A DNA stretch of 64,000 nucleotides from Thamnaconus septentrionalis. Lineage: Eukaryota > Chordata > Actinopteri > Tetraodontiformes > Monacanthidae. The notes under the pieces were generated by a model. It saw only the letters and a program-made list of their open reading frames with translations, had not been told where the DNA came from and made no database searches. A program made the translations under genes and the position numbers. This document shows positions 26,801-39,120 of the stretch, piece by piece (position 1 is the stretch's first letter; the number at the start of each line of letters is the position of its first letter). The stretch is from positions 9,624,001 through 9,688,000 of the forward strand of contig CM020507.1 of NCBI GenBank assembly GCA_009823395.1, read 5' to 3'.

Positions 26801-29800
26801 GGTTGGATCTCTAATCGGTTTGATAATCAGTTGAAACAACATTTTCATTTATTTTTTAAATTATTATTTTTTAAAGTTTACACACTTTTATTTTGAAGTG
26901 TTTTTTAGAAGTCCAGAAGTACAACAGAATACAGTCGATCTATCCCTTGACACCTCATTTTCTCTTACATACATGTGTCTTTCCCCAGGTGGAGACACGG
27001 AGACATCTAAACTTGAGCCCTCAGACTGTTGCTCTGTGGTAAGTCAGTACAGTGTTGCCTTGTTCGTCGCATCTCTCCATCGTGAGAGTCATATAGTCTT
27101 GAACTCGTTAATAAAATGTGATGCCACAAGTGGCCACTAGGTGGGGGTGAAGCACCTTAAAGATCATGCTGACTGAAACCAGACGCACAACAAAACAAAG
27201 TCTATTGTTCAGTTTTATTTTGCCTATTTCACTTTTCTAAGAATCACTTTTTCAGAATTGTCTTCACTCCCTGCTCATAATTTCAGAGTCATAATTCCTA
27301 AATAAAGTCTCTCATCATTTCAACATTGCATACTTAAAAAAAAAAAAAAAAGAATCTGCACAATGAGCGTGTGTCTGATGCGATGCTGTGCTGTGGAGCA
27401 GATGGAGGCCTGCAGTGTCTGCTAACCATGTGTACGCAGTCAGGTGACAGATGGATTAAGATTTATCACTTGACAGATTAGAATGCGGTTGTCATAATCC
27501 AGAGAAGGACAAAATGAGAGAAGAGTCACGAGGCGCGGAGAAGGAGAAAGAGCAGGCGTTATGAGTACAGCAGGAGAAGTGGTGGCCAAAATTCAGTGAG
27601 ACGTTTTGGAACAGTGTTTGAAGAAAAGAAAAACCCAAAAGGAGTTTAGTGGCTGCACATACAGGGATGCAAATAGAAGAGCATATGAATAGTTTAGAGA
27701 CTTTAAAGGTGAATAGTAACACCTTAAGAGGTTAAACAGGTATTAAAATATGTTGTACCAAATGAAAAATGGTTAATGAAACCGTGATGGGTGTTATATA
27801 ATATGTTTTGAAAAGTGCTCTAACTGATTATCTAAATGTTGGAAATGATGCTTCTCCCTGTGTCCTCAGCAGTTCGAGGAGCCCTGCAAACTCATGAACA
27901 AGTCCGGGGGAAGTGAAATTATAAAAACAGGAAGTCAGGTCCTGGATTCCATCTGCATCAGTGAGGCTGAAAAGCAGGCAGTTCTCACCCTCATTAGGGA
28001 GGAGGTACACACTTTTACCACTGTCATCCAGGGTGATAAATGCCTTCAGTGTTTGGAATGGAGTGGATCCTTCCACGACTCTCAGCGTGAGTTTCAGCTT
28101 TTTTCTTTTTAGATCATCACCAAAGAGGTGGAAGTCAGTGACTGGAAGAAGAGGTTTGATGCCAGCAGACAAGAAGTCACTGAGATGAGGTTCGCTGGAT
28201 GATTTTTTCATTCGTTTGTTTATTTAATCTGGAGATGGTGCAGAATACTACTCGCTACAGGGGGGTGTTTGAATCTGCATCGTGTTGCAGCAATTTAGGA
28301 AATTATAGCCCCTTTTATTTTTTAAAAGAGCCTCTGGAGTTTTAAACTGTATGATCAGCATGAGGGAAGCAAAGTAAATATTGTCTTTAAGACCCACCAG
28401 TCTGTCATGAGGCCGAGGCTCTAATCATGGGTTTTCCCTGCCTTATTACAGGAAAATTGTTGCAGAATATGAGAAGACAATCGCTCAGATGATTGGTGAG
28501 TAGAGACGTGAAGAGACTACTAGAAGACGTGCTGCTCGTAGGTGGCACTGGAGATGTTAGTGTGTTGCAGAAAGAAGTTATTAATCCTTCCACGACGACG
28601 TTGTCTTCTTCTTCTTCTTCTTCTTCACCTCTGGCAGAGGATGAGCAACGCAACAAGCTGAGTTCCCAGAAGGCTTTGCAGGCCGTGACGGCGGAGAAGG
28701 AGGCCGCCCTGGCCGACCTGAACTCTGTGGAGCGCTCCCTCTCCGACATCTTCAGACGCTATGAGAACATGAAGAGCACGCTGGAGGGCTTCAAGAAGGT
28801 GAGCAGGCGCAGGACCCGTGAGTGTCGATTTTGACGAGCAGAGTTCAGAGCGGTTGACAGTCGCGCAAAGGGGATCAAATTGGAATCAAATCAAAAATAA
28901 GTTTGATTACAGCCAGCGTTCGCAAGATGAGCTGCGGCTCACGTAGACAGGAGGTCTCTAGACAGGCGCGAGAATAATCAAATAAAAAATTATTTCCAGT
29001 TCTTTCACAGAAAAGACTCCTTGAGTGCAGCTGCTGAGCCTTTGAACAATCAATCCTTAGAGTGGGCGAACAACATCTTAATTGTTATAAGTTTATCTAG
29101 ACGGGACAGTGGAAATTAAATTTAATCCGTAGTCCCCAAAACAAAACAACAATTGACATAAAAACAATTGCGATAAAAAGCTCATAAACATCCACACACA
29201 ATAGACTACACTATACCTACATTCTTGTACACTTACCGGCCATAAACATTCATGCGTAATAACTACCTATATTATTGCACACGTATCAGCCGTAAACATT
29301 TGCACATAATAATTGCATAGCTGCACTATTGCACACGCACCGGCCATAGACATACAAGTGCACACACAAGAAAGACCCAGATTGAACATGTTTGTCTAAT
29401 ATCCAGACTGTAAGTTGTGCTTTAAAAGTCCTAAAAGTCAGACACTCTCTATTATTAATGGGTAGCTTGTTCCATTCTAAACATCCCTGGATTGACAACA
29501 GGTTTTGAGAAAATGTTGTGCGTCTAAATTGTACCTCACAGTCCCCTCTTGTGGTAGCTCTGGTCCCTATGCTCCTATCTGGTTGTTTTTTTTTAATATA
29601 CTCTTCCAGGGGCGGTGGGCACCTTATCTGACACATCTCATGTACTGCATTCCGAATATGTCTTACTGAACCCAGGAAGGAGGTTTAGGGTCCCTCTGTG
29701 TTAGCACAATAGATATAAGCACTCATTCATCCCACTCTCTGTCAAACTCATTAATGAGTAGATTGTACAGGATGGAAATGATAAGGAGCCATGTGATGCT

Positions 29801-30672
29801 GGGTCAGGGTTAGGGTTATTTTCCAAATTATTTGCGCCATTTCTGTGCGTCTGTTGAGTGTTTTAGTATTTTTCTTATTTATTATGTAATTGCTCATTTT
29901 GTGTAGTGAATTGTGTCTTTGTTAGTCTGTGCAGCAGATGCCTCAGGCCGAAACAAATTTGGTCCACGGGACATAAATTGTGTCATTTTGAAGAGGACTT
30001 TCAGCAATTCAAAAGAATCGCGAGAGCTTCTGCTGGTGTTTTTCAAACAAATGTCTCTCTCACAATCTCTCTATTCAATCTCTCAATCTGGGAGCATGTT
30101 CATAAGCTCAACTCAACGTTGGATCTGCTTATGCTCAGTTTGTCTTTCCCTGTTCTGTATGGCCCAGAATGAAGAGGTGTTGAAGAAGTGCGCTCAGGAG
30201 TATCTGGCCAGAGTCAAGCAGGAGGAGCAGCGATACCAGACGCTGAAAGTCCACGCTGAGGAGAAACTAGACAAGTACGTGGTGGTGGTGGTGGTGGTGG
30301 TGGTGACGGAGAGGAAATGTGGGGTCCGGCAAACAAAATATTTTCCCTTTGAGTGCTCATGATGGATTTGACGTTGCGCGTCCCGCAGGGCCAACGAGGA
30401 CATCGCACAGGTGCGTGCGAAGGCCAATTCAGACGGCACGGCGCTGACGGCCAGCTTGAGGAAGGAGCAGATGAAGAACGACTCTCTGGAACAGGCTCTG
30501 CAGCAGAAGGTACCGGACACTTCTTTTGTGTCTTTTTTTGGTCCCGTTCCCACCAGCTCCGACTTTCCCAAGATTGACGCCTCCTCTCTTGTGCCTCCTT
30601 CAGAACCGAGAGATCGAGGAGCTCACCAAGATCTGCGACGAGCTGATCGCCAAAATGGGGAAAATAGACTGA
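19856..30672 (+). CDS. tacc1: TACC1, transforming acidic coiled-coil protein (13 coding exons)
   Basis: Exons: 19856-19965, 21751-21842, 24103-24496, 26010-26064, 26149-26236, 26989-27038, 27870-28004, 28113-28189, 28452-28495, 28638-28798, 30168-30274, 30389-30509, 30604-30672, all in phase, about 500 aa. The N-terminus [17 protein letters not shown] matches human TACC1 [14 protein letters not shown]; exon 2 encodes [15 protein letters not shown]; exon 5 the conserved [11 protein letters not shown]. Residues about 298-500 form the coiled-coil TACC domain (LTLIREE ... [20 protein letters not shown] ... [11 protein letters not shown] ... [16 protein letters not shown]). The domain binds ch-TOG/XMAP215 and microtubule-associated partners at centrosomes and plus ends. 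The protein is much shorter than human TACC1 (about 805 aa) because the serine-rich central exon is only 394 nt. The donor after 28189 (GTTCGC) is weak. Confidence 0.93.
20823..20858 (+). repeat. (TG)n microsatellite
   Basis: About 18 TG units in the tacc1 intron after 19965; a smaller TG array lies at about 20407-20434. Confidence 0.85.
21240..21302 (+). repeat. Dispersed repeat fragment (AGAACTTTATTGTCATTG type)
   Basis: AGAACTTTATTGTCATTGCA followed by ACAACGAAATCTGCAGTGCC is a motif I recall as a common dispersed retroelement tail in teleost genomes. It is short and non-coding, in a tacc1 intron. Confidence 0.4.
25939..26064 (+). CDS. tacc1: Possible internal tacc1 start with membrane-anchor-like N-terminus
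   Basis: An ATG at 25939 (A at -3) opens a frame that reads through the acceptor at 26009 into the tacc1 exon 26010-26064 in the same frame used by the main transcript. The added part is MYTQAE followed by the very hydrophobic [18 protein letters not shown], then NSCKVKP. That is the pattern of a signal anchor with a basic cytosolic flank. If used as a first exon it would give a membrane-tethered short TACC1 with the full TACC domain. The evidence is frame and composition only; no promoter motif is seen. Confidence 0.35.
29130..29700 (-). mobile_element. Truncated LINE, 3' end of reverse-transcriptase ORF
   Basis: A - strand frame at 29286-29636 contains [20 protein letters not shown], then [14 protein letters not shown] and [11 protein letters not shown]. 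This is the pattern seen at the C-terminus of fish non-LTR retrotransposon polyproteins (WN-LP followed by a short helix). The 3' side (about 29130-29280) is AT-rich and tail-like. It is 5'-truncated and lies in a tacc1 intron. Confidence 0.55.
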
Positions 30673-31815
30673 GTGACCTCCTCCAGAGGAGTCATCCGCC
30701 GCCCCCCACCCCCCCGACCTGGCGGCGGCGCCACGTGCATGCCGCAGCCCTGCGACTCTCTGTCACCCCTGCGCCACCGAGGCTGCTTATGTACAAAAAA
30801 GATGCAAGTCACTTCCTGTGTTTAGCAAATTTGCACTATTAATGACCTGAGTGAAGACGAGCCCCATACATAGGGTTAGTTAGTTAGTCATTGTTTCAGG
30901 GTCACGTGTATGCGGTCACATCGTTTCGTTTTCATTGTTACGAGGCCGTGCGCGCGTCCAGAGCTTTCGTCAGTCATGCCGGCCAATGGCAACAATCTGC
31001 TCGTGACTCAATTTAAATTCCCGGCAGATTAGCGGCTGAAATTCCCAGCAACTCGTCTGACAGGATGACATCACGCAGGCTGGGCTCGTTTCAGAGTTGT
31101 GCGAATATGGGCACGGGAGCCTGTGTATATTTCAGTCGCACTTCTTGTTTTTACGTAAAGGTAACGGTCAAATCCATGTATTTTTCTGAAACAAAAAGAA
31201 GGATTATGCTCTGAAAGAGAGAAGCTCAGGGGTATGGAATGAAGTCAGGGCTGAGTCAGGCTGCACAAGAGGGGAGGATTTGGGCTGGTTTGAGGAGGCG
31301 GAGCAGACCACAGAGATTTGTTAGTTTGATTATGACGTTATTATTACGTGAGATTAGTTTGTTCATGAGCAACAGCCGAAGCTATAAGCCACCTGGTTCT
31401 CTCTGAGACGGGAGAATCAACAACACAGACGTATGACAATCTTAGACACGGTCATGTCCTGGTCGCCAGTGTAAACTCCGCCCAAGCCTGTTTTGTTTTT
31501 GTTTTTTTCCTGTGTCAAGAAGCCAGGACGCCTAAAAGTGTCAAGTAATGACTTGATTGTGGATGAAGTTATACAGAACTTGTAAGATATGCAAATGCTG
31601 CCATATGTCCACCTCCATTTGAAAGCACCTTTGGGTCAAACAGAGTTACTGGTGATCACACTGGCCACTGAACACTGAGGGGTTCTTTTGACAGCTTATC
31701 TTAATAACACTCTAATTCAATGGACAAATCTGTATATTTGCATGTTTATTTTGACAGCTTTGTATTTCTCAAAATATGATTGTTTTGCCAATAAAACTTT
31801 ATGTGTATTTCTCTG
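30673..31815 (+). other. tacc1: tacc1 3' UTR with AATAAA
   Basis: Non-coding sequence follows the stop codon. AATAAA at 31790-31795 is the best polyadenylation signal. No other gene is visible in it. Confidence 0.6.
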
Positions 31816-32526
31816 GCACAGTGATTCGGTGAAGACTTTATTTTGTAACTGGATATCGTTGATGGAAATCAGATGACGTTCAGTGTCCCAATCCGTTGGC
31901 ATGCCACTATACATATATTTGTATCATTTACCTCTAATGTTGTTTTTGCCATTTTCACTTGATTTTCTAATCATTGCTCAATTTGTTATGCATTCAGTTG
32001 ACATACAAGACTTGAGTTTACTTAAGTCAACATTTTCCTGAATAAACATGGATATCATTTGTTGTTATGCAGGTTTTTGGCACTTGTCTTATGGTTTCTC
32101 ATTTTTGCTTATTTTTGTGTGTTTGTCGCAATTTGTGTCATGGCCTCACTTTTACAAAAGATTTGCCTGTTAGACTAATACATTCTTGCACATACTGTAC
32201 ATGCTAACTAAGCACACCAAGCTTTGACTCTTGGGTTGAACAAGCAGAGTGGTGGAACAGACGCCTTATTCACGGCACGGCTGGCTTTGTAACACTAACC
32301 ACTGGTTCTCTCGAAGCTCTGCTTGGTTAAGTCTGCAGGATGTTGCCTGTGCAGCATAGATGAGGCTTACAGGGATAAGACCTTAATGCCCTGTGACACC
32401 TTTTTATGGCTAAACCTCCTTCCCCTCCTCGACCCCCCAGCTTCCCCTGCATCCCAGTCTGCACTCAGCTCGTCTACTCTTCCTCAAAACTTGAATACAC
32501 GGCGACCCACCCTGCTGTCTACCACC
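31816..32526. promoter_or_regulatory. Intergenic, upstream of the Ly6-type gene
   Basis: About 700 bases of AT-rich sequence separate the tacc1 polyadenylation site from the next start codon. The last roughly 130 bases are C/T-rich and read open in frame with the Ly6 gene, but the signal peptide begins only at 32527. No TATA box is evident. Confidence 0.35.
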
Positions 32527-34565
32527 ATGAGGACTGTTCTCACCCTACTGCTGCTCTTCTCTCTGGTCTACCACAGTGAGTTTTGAACTATACCAGAACA
32601 ACCAATGATTTCAGGCTTAGCTGCTTATACAGTACACTTCCAGCATAGAGGCTAAATAGGTGCTGAATCGTCACTCTAGTTCAAATAAACAGTTTCAAAA
32701 ATACGGCCCATTATATATTTCTTTTAATTTTTACCAATGATATTTTCTAACAATATGTCTTCAGCATTTTAACGAACTTTACAGAAATAAGTCTATCCTT
32801 TATTTAATTTGTTGTGATCCAATTTTTTATTATTATTATTTTAGTAAATGTCTATTAAAACGCCAGAGCTTCATGTTTGAGATTGGATTAATAAAGTTAT
32901 ATTGATTCTGAAATACTAAGTTCTGGAGCTGTGGGTACGTTTGGGACCCATATGGGAAAGAACAGGCATGTGTTATTATGAATGATCGAACTGGTGATTC
33001 ATGTGCGCTATGTCTGGAAAAGCTAATTCCAGGAATCGGCGCTGACCACCAGTGACTGTCTTGCCTCTAATGCAGTCACACTGATATTTGTTTACGCGAT
33101 CAAGCCTCTTTTTAAATATCAGTGAGTCACTATGAAGCCAGCTAGTTCTCACCAAGAATTAAACGGAACACTTACCACTCTCTATATCCCTCATTCAGTT
33201 CCTGACTTGCTCAATCGATTCTGATTGCTTAGCATGCGTAGCAAACAAAACAATGCAGCAGCTGTCAGGAAGAATCTGATCTACATGTAAATAGTCATGA
33301 AAATGAAAGAAAAACCATTAAATAAGAAGTATGTGCCCAAACTTTTGACTGGTCGTGTATTCAGAATGTACAGTTTGGTCTGTGTGGTACAGCGTTTAAC
33401 AGTATGACTAATACTGCAGCCCACCACAAGGTACCACGATTACTGAGCTCCACTTCCTCATTTCCTGTGAACCCATCCTGATGTGCAGTATTGTCAACAC
33501 ACTCCTGCCTTATTTCAAAAATGTTGTCTTCTGATTTTGTCTGTCCAGTCCACGCACTCAAATGTCACACGTGTGTGGCATCCAACGAAAACGACTGCAA
33601 CCGACAGGGCTCCACTTCCTGCCCCCAGTACGCCGATGCCTGCTCCACCATTACAGGACCGAGTGAGTGATCGCACCCATGATTGTAACATCCATACATG
33701 AAGGACAGAAAGCTTTGGCATGAGTCCTTCCATGTCAACACAGAGTTTTTAAGCAGTGATTGCGACCCTGCATTCAGCCTTCGAGTTTAAGAGTGCAAAC
33801 AAAAAACAAACCACACGCACACCCACACACACATAAAGAGAGAGAGAGCACAGATCTAGGTAAAGGTCAAATGCGCGATGATATTAGAATTGCCAATTAA
33901 TTTACATGACACAAAAAATTTCATGGGACCTAGGAAGGTAACTCCATTTTAATGCACATACTGTATATTTATAATTCAAAAATGATTTCTGTATGCTGCA
34001 GAAATTTTGCATCTATATTAAAATATGACAGTTTAGCTGAGCCTGAAGGAACACCAGCAAGTCCACATTGCCCTTTATTAAAATTAAAAAACTGGGGGGA
34101 AAAAATACAGAAACACAACTTCACTCAGTTGATTTGAACTGCTGAGCAACAACTCTAGTGGTTTATTGAAATCAGAGTGTTTCACATATCACCCTCGTGG
34201 CCTTGTATGTGTGAGTGTGTGCTTGCGCGCGTGTGTGACGAAAGTGACGCACAGTGTCGCACCAAATAAGCACAACCTTCAGTCATTTCAAAGCGATTGG
34301 ACTGCGAGCGTCTGCTGGTATCACGCACCGTCTCTCACCTCCAGACACCGTGATGAAATCGTGCACGTACAAGGGTTTCTGTGAGAAGGCCCACGGCAGC
34401 AGCTCGGGAGCAAAGATGGAGTGTTGCTTCGGAGACAACTGCAACGGACCCCACAAGAGCCACAGCCACGGAGACCACCACCACAACAGCGCAGGGGCCG
34501 CGGCCTCCAGCTCCCTTCTGCTGGTGACCTCCCTGCTGCTGCGCTTGGCCTCCAGTCAGCTGTGA
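32527..34565 (+). CDS. Ly6/uPAR-domain GPI-anchored surface protein (3 exons)
   Basis: Exons 32527-32575, 33549-33662 and 34345-34565 join in phase 1 and give 127 aa. The start was chosen because CACCATG is a strong context and a signal peptide (MRTVLTLLLLFSLVYHS) follows directly. The mature part begins LKCHTC and has ten cysteines in Ly6 spacing, ending with the diagnostic CCFGDNCN. The last about 20 residues are hydrophobic (SLLLVTSLLLRLASSQL), fitting a GPI-attachment signal; Asn or Ser/Ala residues before it could be the omega site. Between domain and tail lies an unusual histidine-rich linker (HKSHSHGDHHHNS). The three-exon structure (signal, domain first half, domain second half plus tail) is standard for the family. 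Fish have many lineage-specific Ly6 genes, so I cannot name the orthologue; CD59-like or Ly6-like are possible labels. Confidence 0.88.
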
Positions 34566-35085
34566 ACAACTCTACCTCCACCTGTAATTTATCCTTTGCT
34601 CCTCGCCACTTTCGTCCACTTGTTTTTAACGTCGTCCAAATGTCATTTCTGACCTTTAACAGAGCGATTTTGGAGCTTGAGTATCTCAGGTGGTTTAAGT
34701 CAGAAAAATATATTCCGAAATCGTTCCTTGTTTTTATTTTCGTCCAAAACTGGGATAGTTATGGTGTCTAAAGTGGTGCTTTCACTTTTAGGTTATGTGA
34801 ACATGCACAGCCACCAAACATCAGATGATGAATAAATGTGTAGGTGTTAAGCACTCCTAAAATGTTTTGCTGCAGTCAGTGGGACTTACTGTAGGTGTGG
34901 TTGTGGTAGGCGCTTCATTGCTAGTGCACAATTTACATCTAAAAGCTACATTATTTAACTTTTGTCGTTGCCACAAGACCATAAAGAATATGTGTATTAA
35001 AACCTTGCAAAAAAAAACAAACATTGTAGCCATACCTACTGTTTTGTGCATGCATGTTTATGTGAATAAAGACACGGTGGCACCC
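34566..35085 (+). other. 3' UTR of the Ly6-type gene
   Basis: Two AATAAA signals, at 34831-34836 and 35065-35070, suggest alternative polyadenylation. The sequence between is AT-rich and non-coding. Confidence 0.55.
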
Positions 35086-36300
35086 TTATTTTTATGTTTG
35101 TGAGTAGATAAGATCAATTTGCTATGACATTTGACACCCCACACCTGACCTTTAGAAGCCTGAGAAAATATAAAGAGTTATGTTAATTTTTGCCGGGTGT
35201 AAAGCCACCTGTACAGTGACACGGAAAGAGTATTTTTTTTTATGCAGAAACCAAAGAGGTTTGTGGAAAATTGTCTTCTTCCGTCTGCAACCTCGCAACT
35301 GTGCAGTTGTCACACGAGTGTCTCATCAGGCAGGTCATAATACATGCAACCACTTCCTTGTACCAGACCACAATGTTTGGCTGAAAGAAAAATGTTTGAA
35401 AAAGCATTCACTTTGAAAAAAAATAAACCTCAGCATTTGTTTCTGAAGCTCTTATAAAAGCATAAGGCTCCACATGAAGAAACATCTGTATGTGAGGAAA
35501 GTCAGACGCTTTTAGTGTTGAAACCCATCGTACACATTAGTTCCCGGTCTGAGCACTCCAACACTCAACACTGCAACATTTTGAGGTGCTTTGAAAAGTC
35601 AATTCTGCAGTTTTCAAATCAGTGTTGCCCTTTTTTTTTTTATTCTACATGACAATCAGAATGAGCTCAGATCATAAGGCGCAGCAGCACTTGGGTTTAA
35701 ACGGTTAACTATTTCAACTGGTTTGCTTTGTTGACAGGTGTTCCTGTATGGTAAATATAATGGTTAACACTGCAAGGTCACTTGTTCTGTGGTTTAAAGC
35801 TGAATCCAACACTGTGACGCAGCAATCTCACTGTAGCTCATTCATACCGTGCAAAACACAATCCTGCTCTGGTTAACAGGAAAGACAGAGGGCTCTTTAT
35901 GACTTTCCAAGACAAGATATTTTGGGGGCCACATTTTCTTGCCATAGAACTACGGCAATCCAAAACAGAAACCAGTAGTCCCCTTCCTTTAAAAATATAC
36001 ATCATATTGTGGGAATTCGGTTTGGGGCTTATGCAGAAACTTCAGGTCAAACTATGTCGTTTTACTTTTGCTCCTGAGCTGTTCCCAATGTCTCTGTGTG
36101 GGTCTGATTTCATGCGGATTCTTTCCCCCTTTAGCACTGACATAGGAAATCTTTTTACCCTGCTATTGCTCTAGCTGAATCATATTGCTGTGCCCTTTTT
36201 TTTTTTTTTTTTTTTTATCTCTTTACGCTCGGACCTTTTCACAATCTGCCACCTGACAGAGAGGACGTGAAATCACACAAACCGAATACAGGTTGTGGCT
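35086..36300. other. Intergenic, Ly6-type gene to plekha2
   Basis: AT-rich sequence with homopolymer T tracts near 35629-35641 and 36198-36217. I see no exon-like open frame, RNA or transposon here. Confidence 0.4.
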
Positions 36301-36307
36301 TTCAAAG

Positions 36308-36488
36308 TAAAAAAAAAAAAAAAAAAAAAAAAAGTTAGCGCGCTACTTTGGTTGAAAGTAAAGAAGAGGCGTGAATCGCATCTATAAAAGGGCTGTAATA
36401 AGTTTTTAAAAAATGAAAAAAATTAGCGCGCTACTTTGGTTGAAAGTAAAGAAGAGGCGTGAATCGCATCTATAAAAGGGCTGTAATA

Positions 36489-36522
<34 letters not shown>
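36308..36522 (+). repeat. plekha2: Tandem duplication (period 88) carrying two TATA boxes
   Basis: A 71-bp unit at 36335-36405 is repeated, apparently without mismatch, at 36423-36493. Each copy is preceded by an A-run and contains TATAAAAGG (at 36383 and 36471), and a long A-run follows the second copy. The block sits just upstream of the GC-rich plekha2 leader, so the TATA elements may act as a duplicated core promoter. A retroposed or slippage origin via the A-runs is equally possible. Confidence 0.7.
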
Positions 36523-36525
<3 letters not shown>

Positions 36526-36529
36526 GTTA

Positions 36530-36903
36530 CACCGAGTTCCTCTTCTTGAGTGCAGCAGCCAGAGGAGGAGGAGGAGGAGGTGGAAGCGGCAGAGGAGGAG
36601 GAGGAGGACCCGGCCGGAGCTGAGAGGACGCATAGATCACATCCGGGGCTGGTTTATTCTAATAACGAAACGGCCAACCCGGAAAAAAGACAATTCTTCG
36701 GTAAACCGATCTCGCAAACAAACAGGCGAGAGCGTGGGAGCGACGTGCACGCCGGCCCTTGACGCTGTACGCCGATCCGAAACGCGAACTTTTTCGAATT
36801 TTACTCATCATGCAGTTAGGTGTTAACCAAAGCCGGATATCTGCCCTCCGCTTCGGAGCCGAACGGGGCGCTGGCTGTTGCGCGCACTGACTCTCCTCAG
36901 CGG
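36530..36903 (+). promoter_or_regulatory. plekha2: plekha2 non-coding first exon (inferred)
   Basis: A GC- and GAG-rich leader (GAG runs about 36554-36611) ends at a consensus donor (CGG|GTAAGT) after 36903. The first coding exon has its acceptor at 40448, so this is the most likely 5' UTR exon. The transcription start is not defined. A (TG)n array starts only about 20 bases into the intron. Confidence 0.5.
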
Positions 36904-36924
36904 GTAAGTTCTGGCTCGCCGAGG

Positions 36925-36925
<1 letters not shown>

Positions 36926-37006
<81 letters not shown>
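36926..37006 (+). repeat. (TG)n microsatellite at the start of plekha2 intron 1
   Basis: About 40 TG units beginning 23 bases after the donor at 36903. Confidence 0.9.
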
Positions 37007-37007
<1 letters not shown>

Positions 37008-37330
37008 CACAGTGCAGTAGGTGTGGCCGGCTCGGACTGTTAAAAGTCTCCGGTGAGTCACTGTAGGTCACCGGAGCCCAACAAAACGCAACGCACGTTC
37101 GTTCGTCAGGTGCTTCTGACTAGGACGTTCCCCAACCGAGCAAGCAAGCACGCGTTTAAACCGTTTTCGTTGCACGCTCACAATCACGCACGTTCCATGC
37201 GTGCGCGCTCCCGTCCGGCGCACAGAAGAAGCAAGCAGCCGGCTTTCAGTCAGTGGCGCCAGAGCTCGGTGACAGTGTGAACATCCAGCTGTCACCGGTT
37301 AGGAGCGAACAGAAGCGTATTGCTGCCATA

Positions 37331-37364
<34 letters not shown>

Positions 37365-39120
37365 GAAGGGGGGAGGGGTACAGCATCAAGTAAATTCGTG
37401 AAAGTTTCACGTTTTTGTCTTGTTATTACATGAAACTTCCACGTTCTGAGCCTCCACCTTTTACTTTTTGTTATAGTATGGTAGCAATACACTTCCGTAG
37501 GAAGTGTCAGGCTATGTCCGAAATCTCTCGTTCCCAACTCCCTTTATATGGAGTTATATGTAGCCAACTACGTAGTTGCACTCATTAACAGAATTATATA
37601 TTTTTAAAAAAAAGAAAACATACTTTGGCGCCAATAATAACGTCATTGCTGTCCCATTATTAAAACGTCTCGGGGGTAATTGATAAATCTATATAAAAAG
37701 GAATGTACATACACATATGCATTTTTGTGCAAAAAAAAATACTGTAGTTAGCATCTTCCCACATTCTGGCCTTTTCTACCTTTGGGTGAGCGTGAGCTTA
37801 ATGTATGACTGGATATATTGACCATCAGTTGGACACTACTGTTAGCGATGCATTGTGGGATACATTGAGTGGACTACATTGTTAATACCAATGTTCACTC
37901 AGGATTGGGACAGCACTGTGGCATATCGCGTATTTAGTGACTATATAAAGAGTAGAGCGCGATTTTGGACGTCACCTCGGCCTCTCAAGGTCACGAGGTG
38001 ACGTCTGTGCACTGATCATGCTTTCCCACCGTTGTGTATTGTTTAGGTAACGCTGTATAACACTTGTCAACAGCAGCAACCCTTGAGTATCTCCGTGCCA
38101 GGAGTGACCAACCCCATTGATTAGGCTCCAGTCACCAAAATAGTTTCCTGTGTCTTCCTGTTGAAAGTTCGAGTCTCCTCATTGCAGACTGAGCACATTG
38201 CTGGAAGTGTCAAATTCCTCTGTGCTTTTTGAAAAACCAAATTGAAAAGGCAGGCCGACGCAACAGTGTAAGTGGAGGCATCACACAAGTTTGAAGCTTG
38301 GTCCAGTCCTGGTGTAGTGTACCACATGCACGGCTAGGATTGTTTGAATATTTAGGCCACTTTGCACAACCACGAATGGAACACGCGTTACTTGAGGTCC
38401 GATGGTAACGCCCTCTCCTGGCTCTCATGAAAGGGAGTTTGACAAAAGTTGCCGCCTTGCAGAAATGATCTAAAGCAGAGCTGATATTGTGCGTATACAT
38501 TCGGACTAAATCCTGAGTCTTCTGTATACCTCTCTCACTTATTTGACTTTAAATAATGTGTACGGCTGTGGAAAGTACGAGGCAGATTGAAAGGATATGA
38601 AGCTTTTAAAGTAACACATTGTCTGCTCCCAGACATTCTTCACTGGTAACATGTCTGAATATTTGTCATCTCCGAGAACCGATACTCTGATACTGATATT
38701 TTCGGTTCTCAGTAAGTCTGGAAAAGCTTTAGTTGTTAATATATTCCTTAGTGCCGACTGGTTTATGTTCATGTGGCCTCGCCTTCTTAAACAAAGATGG
38801 AAAAACCTCATTTCCTCAAAACTTGATGGAACTGTTGTTTGCAACTTTCAGGAAGTTGCACATCTTGGATGCAGTTTTTCTTTTTTTTTTTCATCTTCTG
38901 AAATCAACTGTCTTGCACCTTAACGATTTAATCGGTGGCTAATTCGGGCTCGGGTGGGGCTGGTTGACTCAGTATTACCTTCTAATGTCTTTATTGGCAC
39001 TTTTCCTTTGCTTTCACTGCCGCATTTCAAAGTTGTCTGGGTTCGTGACAGAGCTGCTCGGGTGTAACATCAATTTGAATCGGTCCACACATGAGAGGAC
39101 ACGCTAGCGAAGCAGATGTC

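Noticed and set aside
32380..32526. N-terminal extension of the Ly6-type protein from an in-frame upstream ATG
   Set aside because: The signal peptide starts exactly at 32527 with a strong Kozak context; an extension would bury it.
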